23,792 bases of DNA from Rhodobacteraceae bacterium UBA3069 (GTDB lineage Bacteria; Pseudomonadota; Alphaproteobacteria; Rhodobacterales; Rhodobacteraceae): NCBI GenBank assembly GCA_002366795.1, contig DFBX01000025.1, positions 1,609 to 25,400 of the forward strand. The letters run 5' to 3'. Below are positions 15,731 to 22,396 of the stretch, one piece after another. Both the position numbers and the translations under genes were made by a program. Numbering within the stretch: position 1 is the stretch's first letter; each line of letters opens with the position of its first letter. The notes under the pieces are model-generated. The model saw only the letters and a list, made by a program, of their open reading frames with translations. It had not been told where the DNA came from and ran no database searches.

Positions 15731-17167
15731 TCAGGCACCGTGCTGAATGGTGATTGTCTTGAGGGTCGCAAAGCCGTAAAGCGCTGCGAACCCCTTTTCG
15801 CGGCCGAAACCGGAGGCTTTGACGCCACCGAAGGGCAATTCGATCCCGCCGCCAGCACCATAATTGTTGATGAATACCTGCCCGGAATCGATGCTGCGCG
15901 CGATCCGCAGCGCGCGCCCGAGATCCGAGGTCCAGATCCCGGCGGCGAGGCCATAGTCGGTGGCATTGGCGATCCGCAGCGCATCTGCTTCGTCCATTGC
16001 GCGGATCGCGACAAGCACCGGGCCAAAAATTTCTTGCTGGGCCAGGGGGTGATCCGGGGGCACTTCCCCGATGAGAGTGGGCGGTACGAAGTAGCCACCG
16101 TCAGAAGCGTTCGCTACAATCTGCCCCTGCGCGAGGACCGGCAAACCGTCACGCCGCGCGAGGTCAATATACCCCTTCACGCGTTCCATCTGGCGGGCGT
16201 TGACCACAGGCCCCGAGTCGAGGTCCTGATCCCCGGGCCCGACGCGCACTGCTGCAAAGCGACGCGCCATGTCCGACACGACGCGATCATAGGCAGCATC
16301 CTCAACGATCATTCGTGATCCGGCGCTGCATGTCTGGCCCGCGTTCTGGACAATTGCCTTGAGGATCGTGTTTCCGGCAAGCTCCATATCCGCGTCGTCA
16401 AAAACGATCTGTGGCGACTTGCCGCCCAATTCCAGAGTTACCGGAATGGTGCGCTCGGACGCGGCTTGCTGCACGAGGCGGCCGACTTCGGGCGATCCGG
16501 TAAAGCTGATGTGCATGATGCCGGAATGGTGGATCAACGCATCTCCGGCCTCTGTGCCGTAACCGGTGACCACGTTCAATGCCCCGTCCGGCAATCCGGC
16601 CTCGCGGGCAAGGTCGGCCAGCGCCAGCGCCGTCAGCGACGTGTCTTCGGCGGGTTTCAGAACCACGGCATTGCCCATGGCCAGCGCCGGGGCAACCGCC
16701 CTGCCGGTCATTTGAAGCGGGTAATTCCAGGGAACGATGACACCGACCACGCCATGTGGTTCATAGACGGTCAGCACCGTGTGCCCGCTACGATAGGGAA
16801 TTGTCTCGCCATGCAGCTTGTCGGCCGCACCCGCGTAATATTCGAAATACCGCGCACAGGCGGCCACGTCGCCGCGCGCCAGGCTCATCGGCTTGCCCAC
16901 GTCCAGCGATTCCGTGGCCGCGAGAGATTCGGCGTCGCGGCGGATCAGCTCTGCCAGACGCGCCAGGATACGGCCGCGATCGACCGCCTCCATGTCCCCC
17001 CAGCCATCCTGCATGGCAGACTGTGCAGCATGCACCGCCTGATCCACCTCGCGGGCGCCGCCCCGTGCAATCCGACCCAGTGCCAGGCCGTCAGAGGGAT
17101 TTACAACGGTTATGACATCGTCCGACGCGACGGGCCGCCCCCCGATCCTGTGCATATGGGTCATCAT
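15731..17167 (-). CDS. NAD(P)-dependent aldehyde dehydrogenase
   Basis: A 478-residue member of the aldehyde dehydrogenase superfamily, oxidising an aldehyde to a carboxylate. Catalytic residues are all readable: Asn149 (PWNYPL), Lys171 (LKPAEDTS), nucleotide-loop FTGSPEVG (222-229), general base Glu246 (TLELGGKSP) and nucleophile Cys280 (NAGQTCSAGSR); the C-terminal signature EIFGPVL is also present. Length is normal. The start at 17167 (Met-Met) has ribosome site AAGGAAC. It sits 11 bp after the ferredoxin gene and 26 bp before the P450 gene in one operon, suggesting it handles an aldehyde produced by a P450 step (alcohol oxidation or dealkylation). Substrate class (betaine-aldehyde-like or aliphatic) cannot be decided by eye. 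Confidence 0.92.
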   Translation of the reverse strand: MMTHMHRIGGRPVASDDVITVVNPSDGLALGRIARGGAREVDQAVHAAQSAMQDGWGDMEAVDRGRILARLAELIRRDAESLAATESLDVGKPMSLARGDVAACARYFEYYAGAADKLHGETIPYRSGHTVLTVYEPHGVVGVIVPWNYPLQMTGRAVAPALAMGNAVVLKPAEDTSLTALALADLAREAGLPDGALNVVTGYGTEAGDALIHHSGIMHISFTGSPEVGRLVQQAASERTIPVTLELGGKSPQIVFDDADMELAGNTILKAIVQNAGQTCSAGSRMIVEDAAYDRVVSDMARRFAAVRVGPGDQDLDSGPVVNARQMERVKGYIDLARRDGLPVLAQGQIVANASDGGYFVPPTLIGEVPPDHPLAQQEIFGPVLVAIRAMDEADALRIANATDYGLAAGIWTSDLGRALRIARSIDSGQVFINNYGAGGGIELPFGGVKASGFGREKGFAALYGFATLKTITIQHGA

Positions 17168-17178
17168 TGGATGTTCCT

Positions 17179-17496
17179 TCAGTACTCGGTTCCGGGCGCC
17201 AGTCGCAGTTCGAGGTTGTCCAGACTATCGGTCATCGTGATCTGGCAGGACAGCCGCGAATTTGGCATAAATCCTTCAGCCATTTCCAGCATCAACAGCT
17301 CGATCTCAGACGCGGGTGGTAGCTTATCAAGCCAAGTTTCATCCACATAGACATGACAGGTAGCACAGGAAGCGCAGCCGCCACATTGCGCGGCAATCGC
17401 AAGCCCGGCGTTGCGGATCGCCTCCATGGCGGGAATCCCTTCGCTCGTCTCGATTTCGTGGCGTTCTGTGTCTTGGTCGATGACAATAAGCTTCAT
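17179..17496 (-). CDS. 2Fe-2S ferredoxin, adrenodoxin/putidaredoxin type
   Basis: A 105-residue plant/vertebrate-type 2Fe-2S ferredoxin of the kind that feeds bacterial class I P450s. Cluster ligands follow C-x5-C-x2-C: Cys38, Cys44 and Cys47 (QCGGCASCATCHV), with Cys84 (RLSCQI) as the fourth; Cys41 is additional. The acidic helix DETWLDKLPPASEIELLMLE (52-71) is typical for partner docking. It leads the operon ferredoxin > aldehyde dehydrogenase > P450 and has a strong ribosome site GGAGGG. Cytoplasmic electron carrier; reduced by a ferredoxin reductase that is not in this window. Confidence 0.92.
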   Translation of the reverse strand: MKLIVIDQDTERHEIETSEGIPAMEAIRNAGLAIAAQCGGCASCATCHVYVDETWLDKLPPASEIELLMLEMAEGFMPNSRLSCQITMTDSLDNLELRLAPGTEY

Positions 17497-17558
17497 ATAC
17501 CCTCCGGCCCTGATCGCCGCTTCATTTAGGTTATGCGGCTTTGAGATTTCAGTTATCC

Positions 17559-17585
17559 ATTATATACGGGAAGGCGCACAGTCAA
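17559..17585 (-). promoter_or_regulatory. Putative promoter of the ferredoxin-ALDH-P450 operon
   Basis: On the minus strand TTGACT (17585-17580) is followed after a short 15-nt spacer by a perfect TATAAT (17564-17559), about 60 nt upstream of the ferredoxin start. The short spacer would make basal activity weak, as expected for a regulator-dependent catabolic promoter. The 175-bp gap also has a 6-bp stem-loop, CGCAGC/GCTGCG (17598-17613), perhaps ending the LysR transcript. Confidence 0.4.
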
Positions 17586-17671
17586 TGCGCCAGTTGTCGC
17601 AGCCAGTGCTGCGCTACTGATGTTTGGGGGTAGGGAATAGCGTGCGGGCCGGGGCGATTTGCCCCGGCAGA

Positions 17672-18625
17672 TCAGTGGGTGATTTTCAGATTGACCTTCG
17701 CCACGATGATGGCCTTGAGCGTCTGAAGCCATGGGTTGTCAGCTTTGTTCAGCAGGCTGGCGGAATAGATCGTGCGCTTCAACTCGGGCATGAGGGGCAC
17801 CGCCACCACGCGGCCCGCCTTGACGTCGCTCATGCACGCCATGAGCGGCAGCAATGCGATACCGAATTTGCGGCGCACCAGTTGCAGCATCAGTGGAAGG
17901 CTGTCCACCTCCCGGCGCGAGATCAACGGGACGTCCCCCATATCGAAGAATTCCTTGAGCGTAGAGCGAGTGCCCTGCAAACTCGCGGGCAGGATCAGCT
18001 CCGTCGTATTGAGCATCTTAAGGTCGATCCATTTGAGCTTGGCGAAGTCATGGTCGGGATGGCAGATCGCGAACAGCGGTTCGGACATCAGCTGTTGCGT
18101 GTTGTACTTGGCCGAACTCGCCGGGTAGGTCACGATCGCCAAATCGACATCACCATTGGCGAGATGGGAATAGACACCACCGGTTGAGGCCTCAATCAGC
18201 CGGATCCGCACGGCCGGACACTGGGCGCTGAACTCCTCGATCACGTCGGCCATGACGAAATTGTTGAAACTTGGCGGCGATGCGATGCTCACCGATCCGC
18301 TCGGAGAATGAAGCGATTCCTGGATTTCCTCCACCGTCGCGCCCATCTCGTTCAGGATAGTTTCGGCATGGGCATAAAGGATCTTGCCACTTTCGGTCAG
18401 TTCCACACCATGCCCGGTCCTGTTCAGAAGCTGTACACCGAGGTCGTTCTCGAGTTGCTGGATCTGCCGGCTGATCGCGGACTGCGCGACATCCAGCAAC
18501 GCTTCCGCTGCCGTGAACCTCTTTGACTGGGCCACGTGGTAAAAGTAGAGAAGTCGCCGCGAATCGATCACTTTGCTCATTGCGCTGAGCGTCACTTCGC
18601 TGACGGAGTCCTTCGACCTTGCCAT
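17672..18625 (-). CDS. LysR-family transcriptional regulator
   Basis: A 317-residue LysR-type regulator. The winged helix-turn-helix occupies residues about 22-82 (SRRLLYFYHVAQSKRFTAAEALLDVAQSAISRQIQQLE, then GVQLLNRTGHGVELTESG), followed by a linker helix and a two-lobed effector-binding domain (about 105-300; GSVSIASPPSFNNFVMADVI, then SLPLMLQLVRRKFGIALLP). The start at 18625 is chosen for the GGGGAG ribosome site 5 nt upstream; a Met at residue 16 is an alternative. Such proteins usually activate nearby catabolic operons on binding a pathway metabolite. Location between the P450 and thiolase operons makes it the likely cluster regulator. Candidate sites are the dyad at 13068-13086 and the repeats upstream of its own gene. 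Confidence 0.9.
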   Translation of the reverse strand: MARSKDSVSEVTLSAMSKVIDSRRLLYFYHVAQSKRFTAAEALLDVAQSAISRQIQQLENDLGVQLLNRTGHGVELTESGKILYAHAETILNEMGATVEEIQESLHSPSGSVSIASPPSFNNFVMADVIEEFSAQCPAVRIRLIEASTGGVYSHLANGDVDLAIVTYPASSAKYNTQQLMSEPLFAICHPDHDFAKLKWIDLKMLNTTELILPASLQGTRSTLKEFFDMGDVPLISRREVDSLPLMLQLVRRKFGIALLPLMACMSDVKAGRVVAVPLMPELKRTIYSASLLNKADNPWLQTLKAIIVAKVNLKITH

Positions 18626-18681
18626 GTGTCTCCCCTTCCTATCCAGCGGTTCATATCAGCGCAGACCGGATGAAGTCCATA

Positions 18682-18708
18682 ATTGATCACATTGATCACA
18701 TTGATCGA
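18682..18708. repeat. Three tandem 9-bp repeats upstream of lysR
   Basis: ATTGATCAC occurs twice in direct succession (18682-18690, 18691-18699), and a third copy differs at its end (ATTGATCGA, 18700-18708). Each full copy contains the palindrome TGATCA. The array lies 57-83 bp upstream of the LysR start, a typical location for an autoregulatory or second-regulator site. The 232-bp gap also holds the palindrome GTGGTACCAC (18751-18760) and a small stem ACCGGC/GCCGGT (18759-18778). Confidence 0.55.
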
Positions 18709-18857
18709 GGTGTAACCTTGTCCGGGCCCTACCATTTTCGATCGCCCGCCGTGGTACCACCGGCCTGTCTTTGCCGGTAGAGCCCCTCTTCCTTTGTTCT
18801 CGGTTCGTTGTGGCACAGGGCATCGCCGCACTTGGCCTGCCATGTCCGACCTTTTGA

Positions 18858-19286
18858 TTATGCGGCACCCACTGGGCGGAAACGGGGCACCTGCATGCCA
18901 CCCCCGATATCATCGAACCAGAGCGTCACAGAATGCCCGATCCGGACATCTCCCGGCGGCAGGTCGGTTATGTTGGTGATCAACCGGACACCCGGCAAGG
19001 CGGGGAAGGTGACGACAGCGACGACATAGGGAAGGTTCGACGGCACAGCCTCGTGGCTAGCATGGTGGATTACAGTGTAGCTGAAAACCTCCGCCGTCTT
19101 GCCCGGATCAACCCACTTGGTTTTTGTGGAATGACACGAAGGGCACATTGGGGTCGGCGGGTGCCGGGGGGTGTCGCAGTCGGAACAGGTCTGGAAACGC
19201 AGGTGACCTTGCGCGCAATGCGCCCAGAATTCCTGGTCGACCGGTTCGGGCTCGGGGGCGGGCATTGAAGGGGGGAAATATGCCAT
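18858..19286 (-). CDS. DUF35 zinc-ribbon/OB-fold protein, thiolase partner
   Basis: A 142-residue DUF35 (ChsH2 C-terminal-like) protein. The N-terminal helix DQEFWAHCAQGHLRFQTC is followed by a rubredoxin-like zinc ribbon with Cys34/Cys37 and Cys48/Cys51, and then an OB-fold (about 60-135; AEVFSYTVIHHA, NLPYVVAVVTFP). In known systems DUF35 proteins bind acyl-CoA and form an obligate complex with a thiolase-superfamily partner; in the Ltp2-ChsH2 steroid aldolase the DUF35 part is needed for activity. Here it begins 3 bp after the stop of the thiolase-fold gene, with ribosome site GAGGT inside the end of that gene, so equimolar production is likely. Not itself catalytic. Confidence 0.9.
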   Translation of the reverse strand: MAYFPPSMPAPEPEPVDQEFWAHCAQGHLRFQTCSDCDTPRHPPTPMCPSCHSTKTKWVDPGKTAEVFSYTVIHHASHEAVPSNLPYVVAVVTFPALPGVRLITNITDLPPGDVRIGHSVTLWFDDIGGGMQVPRFRPVGAA

Positions 19287-19289
19287 GAG

Positions 19290-20459
19290 TTACCTCGTAA
19301 GGATGAGTGCGCTGGTCGGAGACACGCCGAGGCCCCCGGTGACAAGGCAGGTCTGTGCGTCGGCGATCTGCGTGGTGGATACTCCGCGCAATTGGCGAAC
19401 CCCCTCGATGACGAGGTTCATTCCGTGAACATAGGCCTCGGACAACTGGCCGCCGGACGTGTTGATCGGCAACGAGCCGTCAGCCCGGATTGCGCCGGAT
19501 TTGACAAAATCCGGAGCCTCGCCCCGCCCGCAGAAGCCGTAGTCTTCCAAAGCCATGAGAACGAGGCCTGAAAAATGGTCATAAAACTGCGCGACATTGA
19601 TGTCCGACGGCGTCATATCGGCGCGATTGAAGAGGTCTTGCGCAAGAAGTTTGGAGTTAGAGGTTGCATAGTCCTCATCCGGCATGTTGTGGCTTCCCAG
19701 CGGGCCGCTGCCCCAGCCAGGACCACTGCCGTGGACGGCCGCTGCGACCTCCACCGAGTCTGCATCCAGATCCGCGGCCCGCTCCGCCGTGGTCACCACC
19801 ACCGCCGCGGCCCCGTCGGTTTCGAGGCAGCAGTCAAACAGGCGAAGTGGTTCGGCGATCCAGCGGGACGCGAAATATTGTTCTCTGGTCAGCTCACGAT
19901 CACGCATAACGGCACGCGGATTGCGATTGGCGTTGGCCCGACCGTTCAGCGCGATTTCGACCAGCGAATCGGGGTCTCCTCCGGTTTCGTGAAAATACCT
20001 CTGCACCAGCAATGCGAGCATCTGAGCGGGCGCGAAGAGGCCGTAGGGATGCACAAAATTCCCGTGGATGCGGCCGGCTCCGAATCTTCCGAACCGCCGC
20101 CCCTGTCCCTGGCAAAGACCGCGATACGCCACGACGACCTCGGCTTGGCCCGATTCGACAGCGGCGCAGGCCTGGGCGACCGACCCGGCCGACCCGCCGC
20201 CGCCGCCGCCCCAGACCATTGCCGAATAGCGCAATTGCTTCAGCCCGAGCGTGACGGCCATCAACGGCGCGTCGTTCGCATCGTTCGAGAACGAGGTCAG
20301 CCCATCCGCCTCGGCAACTGCGATCCCGGCGTCGGTCAACGCGGTCGCTATGGTCTCGGCGGTCAACTGGAACTGAGTCTTGTCCTGTATGCCCCCCCAC
20401 TTCGTGTAGATGCTTTCGCCTACGCCCACGATATGCGCCTTGCGGCTTTTTGATTTCAT
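19290..20459 (-). CDS. Thiolase-fold protein lacking Claisen residues, probable acyl-CoA retro-aldolase
   Basis: A 389-residue member of the SCP2/lipid-transfer branch of the thiolase superfamily. N-terminal VGVGES and C-terminal LVTGGLGVSP blocks fit the fold. The nucleophilic Cys region is instead MVWGGGGGGSAG (81-92) with no Cys; the NEAF-type motif reads FYDHF with Tyr293; the GHP-type motif (SGGxxxxGHP) reads SGGQLSEAYVHGM, putting Tyr343 at the catalytic His position. Ltp2-type steroid side-chain aldolases lack the Cys and, as I recall, use tyrosines at such positions. Thus ordinary thiolysis is unlikely; retro-aldol cleavage of a beta-hydroxyacyl-CoA is a better proposal. First gene of a two-gene operon with its DUF35 partner. 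Start supported by GAGGG; divergent from dctP across 353 bp. Confidence 0.85.
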   Translation of the reverse strand: MKSKSRKAHIVGVGESIYTKWGGIQDKTQFQLTAETIATALTDAGIAVAEADGLTSFSNDANDAPLMAVTLGLKQLRYSAMVWGGGGGGSAGSVAQACAAVESGQAEVVVAYRGLCQGQGRRFGRFGAGRIHGNFVHPYGLFAPAQMLALLVQRYFHETGGDPDSLVEIALNGRANANRNPRAVMRDRELTREQYFASRWIAEPLRLFDCCLETDGAAAVVVTTAERAADLDADSVEVAAAVHGSGPGWGSGPLGSHNMPDEDYATSNSKLLAQDLFNRADMTPSDINVAQFYDHFSGLVLMALEDYGFCGRGEAPDFVKSGAIRADGSLPINTSGGQLSEAYVHGMNLVIEGVRQLRGVSTTQIADAQTCLVTGGLGVSPTSALILTR

Positions 20460-20513
20460 GACACCCTCAGCCCTGTTCAGAAATGCCTAAATGACATAAC
20501 AGTAATCGTATTT

Positions 20514-20526
20514 CAACAAATTGTTG
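20514..20526. promoter_or_regulatory. Inverted repeat upstream of the thiolase operon
   Basis: CAACAA-A-TTGTTG, a perfect dyad with one central base, lies 54 bp upstream of the thiolase start. Farther on, the 10-mer TGAATGACCA is directly repeated (20573-20582 and 20596-20605, 23 bp apart). These are candidate regulator sites in the thiolase/dctP divergent region (20460-20812), which has no gene. Confidence 0.4.
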
Positions 20527-20734
20527 TGTCGTGACGGCATCTGGCCGGACGGGCCTGTCTCAGGCGCCGCCTTGAATGACCAGACAACCAAGGTCTGAAT
20601 GACCATTGCCTGGGATCAACCGAAAGATCAGTTTTGCAGTGAGATGGCAGGTTCCCATGGCAAAAGGGTGTTCAAGGCCCGCCTGACAACCTCGCGGCTG
20701 CTTGATGTCAATCTGAGCTAATAGATATCTTATA

Positions 20735-20763
20735 TTGACATGCTTTTCTCGAGAAAATAACCT
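20735..20763 (+). promoter_or_regulatory. dctP promoter with a 14-bp palindromic operator
   Basis: TTGACA (20735-20740) and a weak -10 (TAACCT, 20758-20763) are separated by 17 nt, and that spacer is nearly filled by the perfect palindrome TTTTCTCGAGAAAA (20744-20757). A protein bound there would block RNA polymerase, suggesting repression. Just upstream, TAATAGATAT (20719-20728) repeats a 10-mer found in the first P450 promoter (13073-13082). Confidence 0.45.
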
Positions 20764-20812
20764 TCGCCCTCAACGGCAGCTTTGATTGCCGACAGATCAG
20801 GGAGAAATAACA

Positions 20813-21886
20813 ATGTTCATCACCACCGCCAAAAGCGTGCGCCGCACGGCAGGTGCCGCAGCAACCGTAATATTCGCTATGCTCGCGGGCACGGCACAGG
20901 CCGAGACCATCAGCGTCGGCTATTATTCCAGTGACAAACACCCGCTTGTCTCGGGCGGTCTTTTGAGCTTTGTCGAGGAGGTGGAGACGCGGACGAACGG
21001 AGAAATCACCTTCAAGCTCTTTCCGGCGGGCCAGCTGTTCAAGCCGCGGGACTCGGTCAGATCCGTCGCAGCAGGGATCGCGGATATGACACAACTCGTG
21101 ATTCCCTATCATCGCGAGGAATTCCCCTATTCGCAGGCCATCAACCTGCCGCATGGCTGGGGCCCTTGGGAGCTGACCAACACATATATACGCGCCAGCA
21201 CCCAGGACGGGCTGATCCGCGACGAATGGAAGAAGAACAACCTCGTGCCGCTGGTGTTGGCGACGAACCCGTCCTATGAATTCCACACCATCGACACGCC
21301 CCTGAATTCGCCCGCTGACATCAAGGGGATGAAGGTCCGCTCGTCCGGCGGCGTTATTGACGATGTGGTGCAATCGATGGGCGCGACACCGATCAACATT
21401 ACCACGCCGGAAACCTTTGCGGCGCTCGAACGCAAGACCATCGACGCGACCATCTACGCCTTTTCGAACTGGAAAGGGCTAAATCTTCAGGAAGTCCTCG
21501 GCCACACCACTCTGGGCGTTCCGCTGCCCGGACCCTCGGGCATCGGCTTTGCCATCTCCTCGGCCAAGTTCAACGCGCTGACCCCGGAACAGCAAAGCAT
21601 CATGCTCGATGCGGGTCGCAACGCCTCGGTCACGGCGCAGACCCAGATTCTGGAACTGAACGTGAAGGCACTTGAGGAGTTCAAAGCCGGAGGCCTGAAG
21701 GTCTATGAATGGTCCTCCGAGGATATAGCTGCCATGACCGAAGGGTTCGGGAGCATTGTCTCGTCCTGGGTCGCCGCTATGGACACCAACGGTCTTGACG
21801 GAAACGCCGTCATTGCTGAGTTGGGCGCCTTCCATGACGCCGCCGACGATCCCAAAGCCATCCCAGCGTTTACCGCCGGAAACTGA
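20813..21886 (+). CDS. dctP: TRAP transporter solute-binding protein, DctP type
   Basis: A 357-residue periplasmic binding protein of a tripartite ATP-independent transporter. A signal peptide with basic start and hydrophobic core ends at AQA-ET (residues 28-32). The family core ADIKGMKVRSSGGVIDDVVQSMGATP includes Arg176, the position that usually salt-bridges the substrate carboxylate, followed by ETFAALERKTIDATIYAFSNWKGL. The start at 20813 is preferred over an in-frame ATG nine codons earlier because it directly follows GGGAG and opens the signal peptide. First gene of dctP-dctQ-dctM, divergent from the thiolase operon. The conserved Arg implies an organic acid ligand; which one is unknown, but linkage suggests the substrate of the P450 pathway. 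Confidence 0.92.
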   Translation: MFITTAKSVRRTAGAAATVIFAMLAGTAQAETISVGYYSSDKHPLVSGGLLSFVEEVETRTNGEITFKLFPAGQLFKPRDSVRSVAAGIADMTQLVIPYHREEFPYSQAINLPHGWGPWELTNTYIRASTQDGLIRDEWKKNNLVPLVLATNPSYEFHTIDTPLNSPADIKGMKVRSSGGVIDDVVQSMGATPINITTPETFAALERKTIDATIYAFSNWKGLNLQEVLGHTTLGVPLPGPSGIGFAISSAKFNALTPEQQSIMLDAGRNASVTAQTQILELNVKALEEFKAGGLKVYEWSSEDIAAMTEGFGSIVSSWVAAMDTNGLDGNAVIAELGAFHDAADDPKAIPAFTAGN

Positions 21887-21910
21887 AAAAACTACAATCG
21901 CGGAATACTT

Positions 21911-22396
21911 ATGTCTCTTGACCCATTTTACAGCGCGGTCGGTTACCTCACCGCCGCCTGTGCCCTCATTGCTAAGCTGTCACTGCTGCTGATCGTGGTG
22001 GCTGTGACAGCCGATTCCATGGGGCGCTACCTTTTCGGCGCGCCTATCCGCGGCACCCATGCCATCGTAGGCGGATTGCTTCAGCCTGCGGTGGTCTTTT
22101 TCTTCGCTGGCCAGTCAGCGAAGCTTGGCGCGCACATGAAGGTCGAGATTCTGTCACTCTCGCGCATGCCCGTTTTTGAACGCTGGATCCGCGGCTTCTT
22201 TAAAGTCCTCGTCATCCTTTTCTGGCTCGGCTGCGGATGGCAGGCCTACCTGCTGGCGTATGCGGCCCTCATCGCCGGCCGCTGGCCGATCGGTGAAGTC
22301 GCGGTGCCTGCGGTCATCGCCTATACGATGGTCACCATCGGATGCCTTGTCGCGGCGGCGGGGCACACCTTTCCTGCCGCAGAAAAACCCGAGTGA
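21911..22396 (+). CDS. dctQ: TRAP transporter small permease, DctQ type
   Basis: A 161-residue inner-membrane protein with four hydrophobic helices (about 15-37, 50-70, 92-115, 125-148), the DctQ layout. The second half of helix 1 carries TADSMGRYLFGAPIRGT, matching the family segment around the conserved Arg before helix 2. It pairs with the large permease and is needed for transport. It lies 24 bp after dctP and overlaps dctM by 4 bp (GTGA). The ribosome site is poor, suggesting coupling to dctP translation. Confidence 0.88.
   Translation: MSLDPFYSAVGYLTAACALIAKLSLLLIVVAVTADSMGRYLFGAPIRGTHAIVGGLLQPAVVFFFAGQSAKLGAHMKVEILSLSRMPVFERWIRGFFKVLVILFWLGCGWQAYLLAYAALIAGRWPIGEVAVPAVIAYTMVTIGCLVAAAGHTFPAAEKPE

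Noticed and set aside
18682..18708. CRISPR-like array
   Set aside because: The units are 9 bp and directly adjacent with no spacers; no cas gene is present.
19575..20453. Long 292-codon open frame opposite the thiolase gene
   Set aside because: It is the complementary-strand shadow of the GC-rich thiolase gene; its translation has no recognisable domain. Similar shadows at 16466-17350, 13420-14220, 5518-6318 and 626-1297 were dropped for the same reason.
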